Shown in pieces: positions 11,531-24,907 of a DNA stretch of 64,000 nucleotides. A model generated the notes under the pieces. It was not told the origin of the DNA and made no database searches. It saw only the letters and a list, made by a program, of their open reading frames with translations. Where the stretch lies: positions 62,001 through 126,000 of the forward strand of contig JBBHKE010002528.1 of assembly GCA_037447655.1 (NCBI GenBank), read 5' to 3'. Both the position numbers and the translations under genes were made by a program. This stretch comes from Zygnema cylindricum. Taxonomy: Eukaryota; Streptophyta; Zygnematophyceae; Zygnematales; Zygnemataceae. Every line of letters starts with the position of its first letter. The first letter of the stretch is position 1.

Positions 11531-11818
11531 AAATAAAAATTATAAAAACAAAAATGCAATTATTCAAGTTAAAAATCAAATTCCTTGAGGTTTTAAACTC
11601 CGGCATGTCCATGTTTTACGAATAATCCAACATTTCCAACATTCAAACACGTAATTATCCCATAATCCCAAAATCTTGAACTTTCTAATTTTCCAATTTC
11701 CCAATATTCGAAATCCAAATCAAAATTATCTAATGGTTCTCAAACTAATAAACTGAAAATCAAACACTCATAACCGTGCACCCTACAAATCTTCCCTAAA
11801 AAACATAATTTTGTAAAA

Positions 11819-13972
11819 TTATTTTTTGTTGGATAAATTATTCCACCAATCTCCAATTTCCTTTACCGTTTCTTTCCGACGTTTCTTAGCAACAACTTTA
11901 TTGTTCTCGTTGTCGTTAATGTTTTCCTCCATTTCAATTTTCTTTCCTTTATCATCGCGAATATTGATGAGCGATTCCGTTGCTTTCCAAGAACCTTTGA
12001 GGAAAACAAGTCTTTCAACCGATTCCGGAGACAACCGGTTTCGCTTGACCGTGTTGACTTGACCGGCAATGGAAAATATTTGCTCGGAAGGAGCCGAAGT
12101 GGCCGGTATAGCTAGAATTATACGAGCCAAAGAGCTCAATGTCGGAAACAAATTTTTCTTTTCGTCCCACCACTTTAATGGGTTTCCCCGATTGTGTTTT
12201 GAATGTTCCAAAACACTTCTTCCTTTGTAAAGTTGAACTTCGTGAAGCAAATTAACCTTAAACTCATCTCGAGTTAGTTCCGTGTTCGAAGGTTTTAGAA
12301 CGGATTCCTTTACCGAAGACATGGAAATGGGATGATCTTTTTGTAATGCTTTAAAGATGTCATCCTCATCATCGTCATCAAGTTCATCCACACCTTTTTC
12401 ATTTGAGTTGTTTCCGATTTCCATCAACAACCCTTCACTACCACCCTCACAGTTTTCAATCAATTCGGCATCAATGTCAAATTTACCCAACATCATGTTC
12501 ACAATCTCTTCCAATACCCTATCTACCTCTAGAGGTGTTAAAAATCCTAGGGTTTTCGTCCTTGGATCTAGTGCACAAGCAATAAACATTTTCATCGGTA
12601 AAGTTTTTAACTCAAAGGTGCCGAATCGTGTCTCAAAATCGGTTAGCATCGTCTCCGCAATTGCGTTGATCGCCAAATCATCACATGAACCACTAGATGT
12701 GTCTTCCACTACTTTTTTGAGTCCCTTTAGTAGTGAGTGGACAATTACCGGCACCCAACTCAAAGTCACATACTTTTCCCCTTCTAACACACGTTGTGCA
12801 ACCATAAAAGGTTTTAAAATTACAACACCTCTCTCAATGACCATCCAAGACTCTTCACTCAACCTCGCATTTAGTGGTACAATTGTTGTCATAAGTGCCT
12901 TTAACGGAATTTTCAAATGCAAAACCGAAGTGAGCATGGAGTATGTGGACCACCACCTAGTGGCTACATCCGGTATTACGACCTTCCACTTTATTTCACG
13001 AGCAACATTTTTAAGGATATTAGTTGCTCTCGATGAGCTTCGAAAAAATCCCACAAGATTGCGTGCACTTTTCAAATGTTGTGCAACACTAGGGCCATTA
13101 AAAAACTTCCCCGTAACTAGCTCCAACAAATGGTTCATACAACCATGCCAATCACAAGACATGGATTTCCCTGCTTTTTTCATAGCAGCCGTTGTATCCG
13201 TAACGCAAACGGCCACCGATTTCTCAGAAATACTATATCCTCCTAACATTTCCTTAAACTTTTCACCGATTGCTTCTGTTGTATGGCTACCAGAAAATGG
13301 AGAGCAACCTAAGCAAACATTTTGAAGCTCACATTCTGAGTTGATAAAGTGAGCCGTCATAGAACAATAGGCTTCATTTGATAAAGAAGTCCATGTGTCC
13401 ATGGTAACGCTCAAAGTTTCACCTTCCAAGAGTTTCCCTAAACTTAGACAAACCTTTATTTCGATTTCCTCCATTCTCGATATTATTCCACGTCCAAGCC
13501 CTTGATCATCTCTCGAAATTCAGGGCTCTCCACCACACTTAAATGGCTGGTAGTCTAACACTATCCACCGAATGATCCTATCTTCGAAGGATGTTGCCGA
13601 CCCTCGCTCTAAGAAATCCTCCAAAGCTCCTCGCTTTTCTTCAATTTCTTTCAACCTATCACCTACAAATAACTTCTTATGGTGAACCTTTAAATGAGAT
13701 AGTAAATTGGTAGGACTCATTGACTTCCCCCTCGCAACAGGCATAGAACAATGATTACAAAAAGCTTTGTCTGGATGCTTCCCATCCTGTAGGACTTTGA
13801 AATGATGCCAAACTTTTGAATTTACTCCTTTCGGAACAACCTTTTTTGCTTCCCTAAACTGATCTGCAATTTCGGCTAAATTTTCTAACTCTACTGTTTC
13901 CAAATCCGGAAGCAGTTCAGTGTCATTATCCTCTTCACCTCCCATGCTGCCTCCCATCTCTTGGGAATCCAT
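11819..13972 (-). CDS. hAT transposase with BED zinc finger, probably disrupted
   Basis: Two open frames in the same reading frame. The first (13972-13520) encodes an acidic start and a BED zinc finger (SKVWHHFKV, AFCNHCSMP, LLSHLKVHH). The second (13474-11819, 551 aa) encodes the catalytic region (LSVTMDTWTS and AVCVTDTTAAMKKAG, with conserved Asp; CDWHGCMNHLLEL) and the C-terminal dimerisation region (NPLKWWDEKK, PSEQIFSIAG, LSPESVERLVFLK). They are separated by a TGA at 13522-13520. Around it, the conserved peptide VVESPEFREMIKGL is found in a neighbouring frame, so two small compensating indels between about 13548 and 13495 explain the stop. It may be a young inactivated copy or a sequence error. 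The function would be cut-and-paste transposition of the surrounding element. Confidence 0.88.
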
Positions 13973-14372
13973 GGAGAAAACAAAAAATGTAACCTTTGCA
14001 CAATATTAATCGCTGGAAATGGATAAGTACTAATGTACTAATTGCTACCAATTTGCTTGCAGATTGCAGATTGCAAATTGGTAGGTATTCTTGCCTTCCT
14101 GCCCGAAACGAACACTCTGCAATTTTTTTTTTTCAAATCATACTTTGACTAAATTAGTGTGGGTTTCAAGAATTCATATGTGAAGTTCTGTGCCGTAGTA
14201 TGTACTAAATAAGTAACTATATGTATTACAGTATTAGTACTTTTGCGTCCGTTACATTTCGCGGCGTTACCTTTTAAGTAACGGAACGAAAATCACGGTG
14301 TACGTCGCGTTTCAGAAAATTTGTCATTATCGCTAAAACAACATATAAAAAAAAATAAAAAAAAAAAAAATT

Positions 14373-14470
14373 CAATATATCGCGATAACTTTTGTTGGTC
14401 GCGGTGCGATACATCGAGGACTTTCCTCGATCGATATTCGATATATCGAATATCGAGATTATCGCGATAT
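14373..14470. repeat. Right subterminal palindrome cluster of the hAT element
   Basis: Contains caatatatcgcgat, tcgatcgatattcgatatat and cgaatatcgag within 100 bp of the right end, mirroring the left cluster. These are probable transposase-binding sites. Confidence 0.65.
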
Positions 14471-14502
14471 GAAACTACCCGATACCCAACACTAGTTTTG
14501 AA

Positions 14503-15676
14503 AGCACTAGCACTAGACTAACCGCCCTTGTAGTTTATGCACTAAAAATCAAATTTTTAGTGTTGTAGACTTTTACATTGTATTTCAGTTCAAAATAGTG
14601 TGCTATTGGCATTTAAGATGGACCCTAAAGACCTGAATGTAATCACACCCTTCGACAAATTTGTTTCATGTTGGAAAGAATACTGTATAGTGTTGACGTG
14701 GTCAAAGTGACCATTTTGACGCAGATGCTTTGAGTCATTCAGCATTCAAAAACTGTCACAGCTTGCACTCAGAGATTAGTGGCATGCAACGCATGATATG
14801 CTTATGCCTGCAGTCACACAGTAAACGCTATAAAATGTCTGCATCGAGTGATTGATGTTGTAACGATTGCACATTTAGAAGTATCATGTGAAAGTGCAGA
14901 AAATCATGGATTCACTAATCATATTCTTGCCATCACACATCTGTGGCTTCCAAAAAAATCAGAATTGCTAAACAAAGAGGACGTCAACAGACATTCATGC
15001 TCCATGGATTTCTTCAGGACAATCATTTCTAGTGGAGACAATATTTTCTCACAAAACCTCCGGATAATTTGTGTGCAGCGTTTCACAAGGTTCAAGGGTG
15101 ATGCGTTTATGATTAGAAATTATTACTAATACTTTGTTGGGCGTGTACAATTAAATGTCAGTCAGGACTTCGGCCTACCACCTTTATAAAAGCCCGTCGT
15201 AATAGTACATGGCAATAGACATATTTGTATGTTTACATCACGCTCAGCAACAAACAATATTTCTTTAGTTTACAACACGAAGGTAAAAACTAAGAGGTTT
15301 CATGATGGTCGACAACTTCACATATAATCAGCCTCATTTTCTCATGAATGAACTGTTAACTTCCTTTCGCCGTGACATAGGTTCACCTATCTTTAAAGAG
15401 TCAACTTTGCCTACCATGTGTTCCCCTACCCTTGAGATTCAATGCATAAGTTACCTGGTTTTTATTACTATACAGAATGGCACAATTCGTGGTAACACTC
15501 ACTGATTAAGATCATCATGTTGATGGTATAATAATGGGAAAACATATTTATCAAATTTCTCATATTAATAATGGGAACACAATCAAAATTAACTTTTACC
15601 TAGAATATGGGTGTAGTGGTAAAAAAAAACACATTACTCTTACTTTATCCACAAGAGCATGTTATGCTCCACTATT
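14503..15676. other. Intergenic DNA downstream of the CIA30 gene
   Basis: No gene recognised. Short open frames at 14848-15129 and 15302-15505 have no domain and no splice context. The part next to 15677 should contain the 3' UTR of the minus-strand gene. Confidence 0.35.
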
Positions 15677-18600
15677 CTAATTTGCGGAAGAAACAACATT
15701 CCCTTCAGTACTTGTACTTTTCTCAGCTTCTGCTTCTTTAGGAGTTTCAAGAACAACTTGCACAGAGTTTGGCCGGACATCAGGTCTCAACCTTGTGAAG
15801 AGCGCCCCCCAGTTTGTCATTTCCAAACCCTTTGTAAGGTCGTCTCTACGAACCTGGATATGTCACATACCCATAAAAAATAGAGGCCAGTTTCAGTGTA
15901 GGACGTGATCAAAAATTTGGAGATGCTTCATTATGTCTAATACAAGCTATACACATCAAGCTACAATAAAAACCCCCAAAAAACCCTTTGGCGAGGTTTA
16001 TATCAGTTTCAATCGGCTAAGGTGACCACATTCCTCCAATGAACATCATTGCCGTTTTTTCTCTTCACAGAAATAGGAGCATGAGAACAACATGGGCGAT
16101 GCAATATTAACAGAACAGCAAATTTGTCTTTTCTGTAATAGCACTGCTATTGAATCCGAAAAGATAACCACCTGATGACAGCCTCACGGCAAAACTGCAT
16201 TGTCCACAAAACTCACCTCAAAAGTGGTATTAACAGTTGAAGGTGAATCAAGAACTTCCACACAAACTCGGGCAGCCTCTTCTCTGGAAAGGAGACCCGT
16301 GATGCAGTCACCTTGCCCCACCTGTTCACAAACATATTTTAGTAAAGTCCATAAATCGACCATTGTTTACTAACAGAGAAAGATCGCAGCATGTCCATTT
16401 CTTTCAAGTTTGACGCAAAGCATACTCCAAATGGGCCAATCAGCCTCGATAGGAATTGAAGAATGCATACCTCAATATTGAATGGCTGGTCCATATCCTT
16501 GTCAGTCAATCCACATGGCCGTACTACAGTGTACCGCAAACCACTCGCTTTCAAAGTGTCTTCTCCATGCAGTTTCCATGTGAGGACACCTCCTGCCACC
16601 CACCAAGAATGTTGACTCAGACAAAGACGTGGTAACTTCGGCTTTTAAGAGGGTTTATTGAAAAAGATTTGACGTTGCAGGCACTCTCCTTAATAAACTG
16701 TTGTATGGCGATGCTTATTGAAATTCAGTGACTCAGACTCATTTTGGTGTTGAGGCTTCTCATTCTTCACTCACCTGGATTGAGCTTCACAATAGGAATG
16801 CTCATTTCACGTTCTTGAAGACTTCTGATTCGAGCATTTCTCTCAACTGCAGCACTGCTTATTAACAAAAATTGAGGGCGTTCCTTTCGATAAGCTCCAA
16901 TGCTCCCAACCTATACACAAAAACACAGCGAGCGCTACTCTTTAAAATTTTGCTGAAGATATTCATTAAATGTGTCACAGAATCTCTCAGAAACTCCCCA
17001 CTTATCCCATCGGGTGCGTTACCATCAACTTGAGGCTGTCGTAGTGAAGTTAAGTTTTGAAAGATTTAGACAAAGAATTAGAAGAATCATATTCACAGTA
17101 CAACTTCACAGAAGATCTAAGGCCCAAAAATTACCGCCAAAAACATAATTTGTGGATAACGACAAAGCAAGGCAACTGCTCTATTTTATAGATTCGCATG
17201 AACACTTCAATGTCACACCTACCAGAAGGCATAAAAAACACGATATGTTGCATGACCCTCAAACAACCGTATCATTACATAGTAACTAGTAGACAAAAAA
17301 CATCCATAATCCTCAACTCCTTTCATTCCCAGCATGATGGGGCAAGTGCTTCTACAATCACTCTCACATCTATAATTATGTACTACTGCAGACTGCAATT
17401 TTTCAACAAGCGCAAGAGTGGGGAAAAATCTAACCTCCAGCCGAAATGCTCCAGGATATGCAAGGGGGTTAAGCTGTTTATTAAATTGAAAAAGAGTAGC
17501 AAGCATTTGAATCTGCACATAAACACAACACATGTACATCACAAAAGACACGTGATTAAGGATGCGGCTTGAAACAGCCGATTTTTTGGCCTAAGAGGAC
17601 TTTTGCTGGTTAGTGTTTGGCTACAAAAAGCAATATTCCGCTAACCAGATTAACATATCAGACGGAAAAGTGTGACAAAATTGTCATCTAAAGCACATGA
17701 TGTGTCTCATCCTAACTTCGGACGTCTTCAATTCAATGTCAAGAAATAAAAAAGTCTAAGACACTGTAACTCAATTTAGTGATTTGAAAGGAAGGTTTTA
17801 TAATTCCGTAAAATGATAATGCTGATTCTAGTCAATCCTGCCACTAATAGCATTTTTCTTAAAAAACTTACCGAATGGACATTCTGGATATCCAGGGGTG
17901 GAGCATCGTCAACTATTGATGCCCTGCTAACAGCTTTAAACCTGCATGAAAATCTCAAGTATTTCAGAGAAGACAAGCTGAGCGGCAAATTGAGGGAATC
18001 ACTTAAATTAAGGACAAATGTGCTCCACTGGTCTGTATTAAGCCTGAGAGAGACAAAAATTAATGGCCTCTTAAGTAATATCGTTTAAGTGTTTGCTGTC
18101 CTCGAACTACATGGCTTACTGGCAGAAAAGCGTTTCAATGCTTTCAGAACTGAAAAACCCTTCAGACATCGTATTTCATAAAGTATCCAAAAGAACTTAA
18201 GACAGGTGACACATTTTTACTGAGCATACAGGAAGTTTACTACCATGTTTTGTTGGAAGCATATGACTGATAGAATTAATCAGATGGATGCTGTACATTT
18301 TACTCACTTTCTAGAGTCCAGAAGCAGATTGACTTCTATTCACAATTTCCTTGTAGAATGACCATGTTGGTTACAAATCAGCCTATGCTAGAGATAAAAA
18401 AACTTACTGATCAAAAGGAATGAAGACATCTGTCCACATGTCGCGGACGGTATCAAACATGGCCGCATAAGGTGTCCCCTTGAATTCAGCTTCCTAAAAA
18501 AGGCAAGCAAAGAAGCAGAGTGAAAATCATAGAATACATTATATCAACACCAGACTACAGATACTCATGTTTTATAGGTAATCGCACATATTTTACAGCC

Positions 18601-21242
18601 TTATAAGAAACCCATCGTAAAGTTATTCACAAGCACAAAAGCCTAGTATGAAAGAGCTAACCAAGATTCTATGTTTGAATGTCATATCAAAAAATATCCT
18701 GTGAAGATATATATATCATAAATCGCAGGGAAAATCTGTCCAAGAACTTCTTTCCTCTCAGTATACTCACTGTGCGAATTGTGAGTTTATAACGCTGCCC
18801 ATCGCCCTTCACGCGGAGGGAGATCCCATCATAGCTTGATAGGTCCACAGGTCCATTTGGAATCTTTCCTCTGGAAACTCCATAACAAAGACTCATCTCA
18901 GATAATGACAGGACATAAGGTGTCAATAAAATGTGAATGAAAATGAAATTCCGTTACCAAGAACAAGACTCTCAACATGTAGCGAGACCTCGGAAAAGCC
19001 TTACGTGATTTGTATCCTTATCGCTTGCTGACGAGACTTTCAAAAGATAAAAAAAGACAAAAACTAAAATGGCAAAAATACTAGGTTATTGCACATAAAT
19101 GGTTAATATAAACGGTTATAATAGACCCTTAATGAGGAACCATTTAATGACCGTTTAATGGTTATCAAAGAATTAACAAATAAAAATGCTCAAAAGGACT
19201 CTAATGAGAAAATTAAAATTAAACAGGGGCATTACAATGATTCCTACCAGAGAGTAACTCCTACACCATGCCATTCACTAGACTTCCTGAATAAAAACCA
19301 AACAAAGGTAGCAAAACATTACTCTGCAGTACACCTGCTGAGCCATATGCCAAAGCAAAGAGACAAAAAGAATGTGAGCACAAATTTCACACCTTGTACT
19401 AGAAAATCCTCCACCCTCAGAACGAAGAATGCCCTCAAAAACAGCGGAATCTGCATAAACACTTGTTGAAACATAATTAAATGAAAAAGGAACAAAATCA
19501 ACGCAGAATGCATAGTTATAAGGCTAGAGCAAACGACACAATTTCAGCAATCTAACAAGAATTTTCCACAGATGGGACATGACTGATGAAACAACAAATC
19601 AAAAATCTACAACAACTACATCAAGATTAAAAACTAATGCAGAAATACCATACATCCAGGTAGCAAATTAGACTTAGAAGTTAAATGAAGTTAAAATGGT
19701 ATTAAGTTCATTTACCTTGGCCTCTACGGAAGGTTCCATCAGATATTCCACCCATAATGCCGTCATTTAGTTGAACCCAACCATCCACATAATCCACTGA
19801 AGTGGAAGCCTCTGAAATACTGCCATTAGTAGCAGCACCGTTCGAAGTCCCATTTAGTGATAAACCATTAACTGAAGCCCCATCTAGAATCTCAGATTGT
19901 TGGAAGTCAAAAATTGTCAAAGATTTCTTCTCCACATTAGGCTTTCTCTCCAGCATCTTTCTTGATGCTTTGATCAATGCAGGCACAAGTTTGCTATATA
20001 TGTCCTGCAATGAACCACAATTTAAGTCTTTTCTCAAAAAAAAAGAAAGGCCATATGACGATAGACAATAATTCACCTATTGATTTCTACAAAAAACCAT
20101 AGCAAAAGTTGCCAACGGCGGTAGATCACACCAGCTAAGGAACACACCCATTCAATGCCTAAAAATTTCTTTAAAAGCAGGCCATCGTAGAAACAAGAAA
20201 TTACCTCTGGAGAGCTTCCTTCAGCAAATCCATTTGGTGGATATTTTGATCCGAGAGTGCAAATGATAGAGTCACAACCCGTCATGGCAACCTCTAAAGC
20301 AAATTCATCGAGGCGACTTCCTACGGCTGTTACCAGCTTTCCTTTTGCAGCTTCCCCCGCACTGACCCCAGTCGCCTCCACCAATTTCTGAAAAAAAACC
20401 CAAAGACAGGCGACTTTAGTGTTAAATCAAATCAATCAATCAAAAAGACTAATCAGATGATTCCAAGCAGCAATTGTTCTTTACTCCAAACCAAAAGTAG
20501 TAAAATCTCAAGTGTATCTACTGTCGTTCACTTATACACACCTCAGCTTTCTCATTGGATGACGTGAGGGCAACTACTTTATACCCTTTCTCCAGCAATT
20601 GCTTCACAATGTAAGTCCCTGTCCTCCCAGTAGCTCCAGCAACAAAGACCGTTCGTGCATATTCTTTAGTCTCTTGAGGTTCTCCGAGAGGTTCTGCCAT
20701 TTCTTCTGTCTTCTTTCCCTTAAAAAGACCAAAAAGGAAGTCCAGCACACCACCACCTGTAAAGTTTCGTACAAACAAATAGAAGGATGCGGGGGGATCG
20801 TCAGGATTCATTGCCAGCTATAATAAGACACCAACTTGCTATAAAAAGACACCTCTCAATTAAATTCAAGATCACCGTCAAGAAATACAGCAAATAACAA
20901 ATAAGTAATACTGCATTGAAGGTTGTTTGATAATTGAAAAAAAAAAAAAAACACTAGAAGTTTGCAAATCACAGGCTTACCTTTACTGCTGCTTTCAGCA
21001 GTCGTTACATTCAGCGCTAAGACCTGCATTCTACTTGACTTTCCCTGGGAGACTTGACTTGGGAATCTCCCCTTCAACTGCAATGGTGTGCCTAAGAAAT
21101 TGTTTCTCTGTCCATTTCTAATTTTACAGAGTGATATCTGAGAGCAATTAATAGTAACATTCTGAGCATCTAGTAATGAGATATTGAGGCCGGTCTCATG
21201 CCCAACAGAATATTTCAGTTGTGATCCAACTGCTGAAGCCAT
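15677..21242 (-). CDS. NAD(P)-binding Rossmann protein with inserted CIA30 domain
   Basis: I joined 13 exons, all with GT-AG borders and consistent phase: 21242-20981, 20756-20542, 20387-20205, 20004-19716, 19450-19393, 18870-18771, 18493-18408, 17941-17872, 17512-17435, 16910-16775, 16592-16471, 16321-16217 and 15853-15677 (626 aa). The first exon is Ser/Gln/Asn-rich with few acids, like a plastid transit peptide. Exon 2 has the nucleotide-binding turn VFVAGATGRTG. Exons 4-9 form a CIA30 domain (GWVQLNDGIMGGISDGTF, GGGFSSTR, YDGISLRVKGDGQRYKLTIRT, DMWTDVFIPF). Exons 10-13 return to the atypical SDR fold (PQFLLISSAAVER, SGLRYTVVRPCGLTD, EEAARVCVEVL). The order Rossmann start, CIA30, Rossmann end matches a plant and cyanobacterial family related to Arabidopsis At4g18810 and more distantly HCF173. 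The molecular role is not established here. I chose the Met at 21242 because it begins the transit-like sequence. Confidence 0.9.
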
Positions 21243-22558
21243 GGCCGCTACTCTCCTTGCTGTCACTATACTACCGCAAAATGAAGAGACAAATAAACGT
21301 GATTGATTTCTTACAAGTTCAGAAAAAAAAAAAAGATTCGACTGGCACTTGCCACTTCTTCGGCAGCCGGTTTCGCAAATGTAGAAGCCAAACAAAATTG
21401 TTTGTTCAGCTTTTTCTCAAGTTTATATTCAAGCTTATTCCCTACTGTACTGTCCTACTCCCTAAGGTTACCGTCTGCATAAGTTTTCTGGTCGCCGGAG
21501 AATATAGTCTAAAATCATGGTTCAATGGACTTTCCTTTTAAGTTTTAGAACTATATATCAAACGTGCGAAAACGCGTGCAAACGATATACTTCTTTAGCA
21601 GTTAGGCAGTTAGCACTTGGCACAGTGTTCTATGCGTATTATATGTTATTTGAAGGTATAATACGCATATAATATGCTACTACTGTAGTATATATAGCAT
21701 ATGCACACGTTTTTCGCACTTTTGATTTATGTTTTATAATGTTTGTTAATGTTTCCAGAAGGAAGTTTACGTTTCTAGAAGGAAGTTCCGTGTCCTGTTT
21801 GGCAGCTGCCACGCCTCAAGGATATCAGATATTGAATTTGTTTCTCATATTCGTACCGTTTTCCATTCTAGTTTATGTTTTGTCGTTCTCTTTTTCCTTT
21901 GGAGGTGCGATGGATGATTGGAGAAGACGTTTCGACACCTGTGGTGTCGTTGAAGGGCGGTCAGCAAGGAGTAGGTAGGGGCAAGGTAACTGCTTGTGGA
22001 GTTTAGGATAATTAGGGTTAAGGTGATAGGTGAAAGGCAGAGGAGTCGCAGAGGCAGAAGGTATGGGAGAGGTATAGGGGGAGGAAGTGACATTTGAAGA
22101 AAAACAGGTAAAGGGAGGGGGGAGTGGAAGAGATGGGACAGGAGCAGCTTTTGTGCCCTCTCTTCTCTTCTTCTTTTGTTTACAAGATTCCATTTTTCTC
22201 GCAACGTCCGCTTTTGGATGTCGTTCCTGTGTTGTTCTTTCTTGGCTCCAAATCAGCTCTACTGCTACATGTGCTAAGTCTACTACATTTTTCATGGAAC
22301 ATTCCTTTACTAGCTTTCAGGTGTACCAAATTCTTCTATGTAGGTGATTTTAGAAGAAACCACTGTGGGACCAACCATCTGTCTTCCCATGTCTTGATGC
22401 TTCTTAGCTCTACAGTCTAGTTTTGACACTGATTGACGCCAGAAAGACATCAGGCTCTCATGATACTGTGAAAAAAAAGGTAAAGAAAAAAAAAAAAAAT
22501 AGGTTGGTTATGGCATGAAAATTATTGCATTTTCTACTCAAACTGAGAACTCTGCAGG

Positions 22559-22640
22559 ATGGAGGAAAAAATCAGAAAATGCTTCGTTGTGAACACATTG
22601 CCAAGATGACACAGAAACTGAAAAATGTATTCTTCAGCAA
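22559..22640 (+). other. Possible orphan exon
   Basis: A short segment bounded by a good acceptor (ctctgcag) and a good donor (aag|gtatgt) encodes DGGKNQKMLRCEHIAKMTQK followed by LKNVFFSK. I could not find partner exons or a family. It could be chance, a gene fragment, or part of an untranslated transcript. Confidence 0.2.
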
Positions 22641-23661
22641 GGTATGTCAGTTATGCATCTATTTTTAGTTAATTATGGGCAATGCATGTTGCACTACAGA
22701 AGTAGTTTCCACTTGTAGAGCTGAATTGTAGGCTACACATATGGATCTTATCTGACTAACACAGTAATGTCGCTGAAATTATGGTCCCAGTTCTCCGCTT
22801 ACGTTTTGTGATAGATGGATTCTGATTACAATTAAAATTCCATGAGCTTTTTGTATTTTTCAGCTTTAGTGTGGGAGCTTTCTTATGCATTTTGTTTTTA
22901 ACCCTAAAGCTTATTTTGGTTTTTCTGTTGGCCAAAAAAAACTCATGTAGATACATGTTTGACAATCTAGTTTGGAACTGAATCTGATTTATGCATGTTT
23001 TGCCTCATCATCATAAAGTAGAATGGCTCAACAAACACGGATTCTGAGGTTCACAAAAATTGACTCGAGACTCTTCATGTAGTGCCTAGTTTGCTAATTT
23101 TAAGTTATTTGGTAGTAACATTTGTGACAAGCGCTTAATGTGTTGCATTTTGTTTATCCACAAATCACTCGCTGCTATACTTGTATCGTATTGATGCTAA
23201 CCTTTGAGCTAGAGAATGTTTATAAGACTCCAGGGAATGTTTATGAGACTCCACCTGGTATCCACCATTAAAAAGGAAAAACGCGTTGGTAGAAGTGATT
23301 GGCAACCTTCCAAAAGACGTGCCATGTTATTTCATGTCATGTGTGCATTATGAAAATGATTACCCGGTTGGATATGCAACACCATAAGTAGAATTGTATA
23401 TTTCAAAAACTAAGACTGTGTGCCTATGTGCTAAAGTAAAGCTTCTTTCCTATCATTTTCCTCAGAATTGAATGTTGCATCGGGAAAATCTGTTGTAGTA
23501 TGAAGGAAATCTATAAACCAAGGCGCAATTTACATCTTCAATGCTAAAACAAATCAATGTCTACCATATTACATCGTAACAATCTTAAGCAACGTCTTCA
23601 AATGTTTTTACTTCGTCACAAAATGAAGCAACGCGTACAGATGTCTCTACTGTAAGTGACG

Positions 23662-23775
23662 ACTTTTTTTTACAGGCATGTTTACCGCTGACTTTTTCTT
23701 ACAGGCATGTTTACCGCTGACTTTTTCTTACAGGCATGTTTAACGCCGACTTTTTCTTACGGGCATGTTTAACGC
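23662..23775. repeat. 31-bp tandem repeat, about 3.5 units
   Basis: Units of the form gactttttcttacaggcatg plus tttaccgct are repeated with a few substitutions. Each contains a pyrimidine tract ending in CAG, similar to a 3' splice site on the plus strand. Confidence 0.85.
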
Positions 23776-24907
23776 CCAGAAACTAGTACAGTCCACTACA
23801 AACAAGTTATGTCGCTGAGTTACAGTTACAAGGGCCCGCTGCTCAACGCACTTTGGATGGCTTGTGCAGATGTTGTGCATTACCTCCCGCATGGTTGCTT
23901 TTTTTATCTCTTCGTTGCTGTGTTATCAGGAAAGGTGTCTCACCATGCCTGTCAACATGTCTAGCCACTTATCTTTTAAACATAAGGGTGTTTCACAGAT
24001 CACGCATTAAAAAAGGAACCTTGCCAAAATTCTCCATAGTCAAAATTTACTGTGACTTCTCTTAAAGATTCCACTGAAGGAAATTTTCATTTGATGTACA
24101 AAAGCCAGATATATGATTTTACATTTTGAACATAGGTCTATTGTGGCCAATAGATGAATAAAAAAGGTATGAAAATTAGACTAGTAAACTGATATTAAGC
24201 TAATTATGTAAGTAAAATCTTGAGAACCTTCATATTCAACGAATTCCCATCTACAAACCCGAACAGTATAGAAGCCAACTTAGTTACAACATCTCGCACT
24301 GCCACCCACACTGTCTGATCTGTCAGGGCCAAAAGATCCTGCCATAGAGATTTCTTCTCTCTTCAGTTGCTTTGGGTGGCCGTTCAACAGCTCATCATTT
24401 TAAAGTAGTCAAAAACTTCCCACTGCATACTAGTAGGTGCTTGGAGAACCTAGATGTTGACCCCCTCTACCAACCACTGAATGCGATCAAGTCACGACGA
24501 GTTAAGCCTGACCAGTTGTTTGGGTGGAGAGGAAACTCCACACCTAACTTAACCAATTGCTTGTGTGGAGAATGAACCACCACATTTGTTTTTCCACAGC
24601 ACCTGAGAAATGCAGTCAATTTACCACATTGCATTGAGTAAGCCTGAAACGTCGAGGATTTAGTGCCAAATTGTACACAGCCATCCCTTATTCCCAAGCA
24701 GGTATCAAAATTGACTTGACAGTCAAATTTTGGAAACAAGAAAAGGACACGGAAGTGAAAGATGACAAGTGTCCAACAAAAAGGTCAGAATTCAGATGTA
24801 AAAATTGAATGGTCAGCATTTAGATGGAGAAATGGAACCGTTTTGATAAACAGGTAATTGGAGTGTGTAAATGGCACCTGTTACAATCACGCGTCACCAG
24901 AAGATGA

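Larger units (their letters stand above)
9678..14494 (-). mobile_element. Complete hAT-superfamily DNA transposon
   Basis: The element starts with tagtgttgggtatc and ends with its exact inverse complement, gatacccaacacta (14 bp). It is flanked by a perfect 8-bp direct duplication, gttttgaa, at 9670-9677 and 14495-14502. Eight-base duplications and short terminal inverted repeats are diagnostic of hAT elements. Inside are subterminal clusters of TCGATATATCGA-like palindromes at both ends, a large minisatellite (about 10085-10990), an AT-rich tandem array (about 11030-11530), and a BED/hAT transposase on the minus strand. The total is 4817 bp. The intact ends and unmutated duplication suggest a fairly recent insertion. 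Confidence 0.95.
21243..24907. other. Intergenic region between the CIA30 and Gfo/Idh/MocA genes
   Basis: No complete gene recognised. The left part should hold the promoter and 5' UTR of the CIA30 gene, and the right end the 3' UTR of the oxidoreductase gene. It contains a possible orphan exon (22559-22640) and a 31-bp tandem repeat (23662-23775), listed separately. Confidence 0.4.

Noticed and set aside
12357-13325. Plus-strand 322-codon open frame
   Set aside because: It is the antisense of the hAT transposase, Ser-rich through codon mirroring, with no domain of its own.
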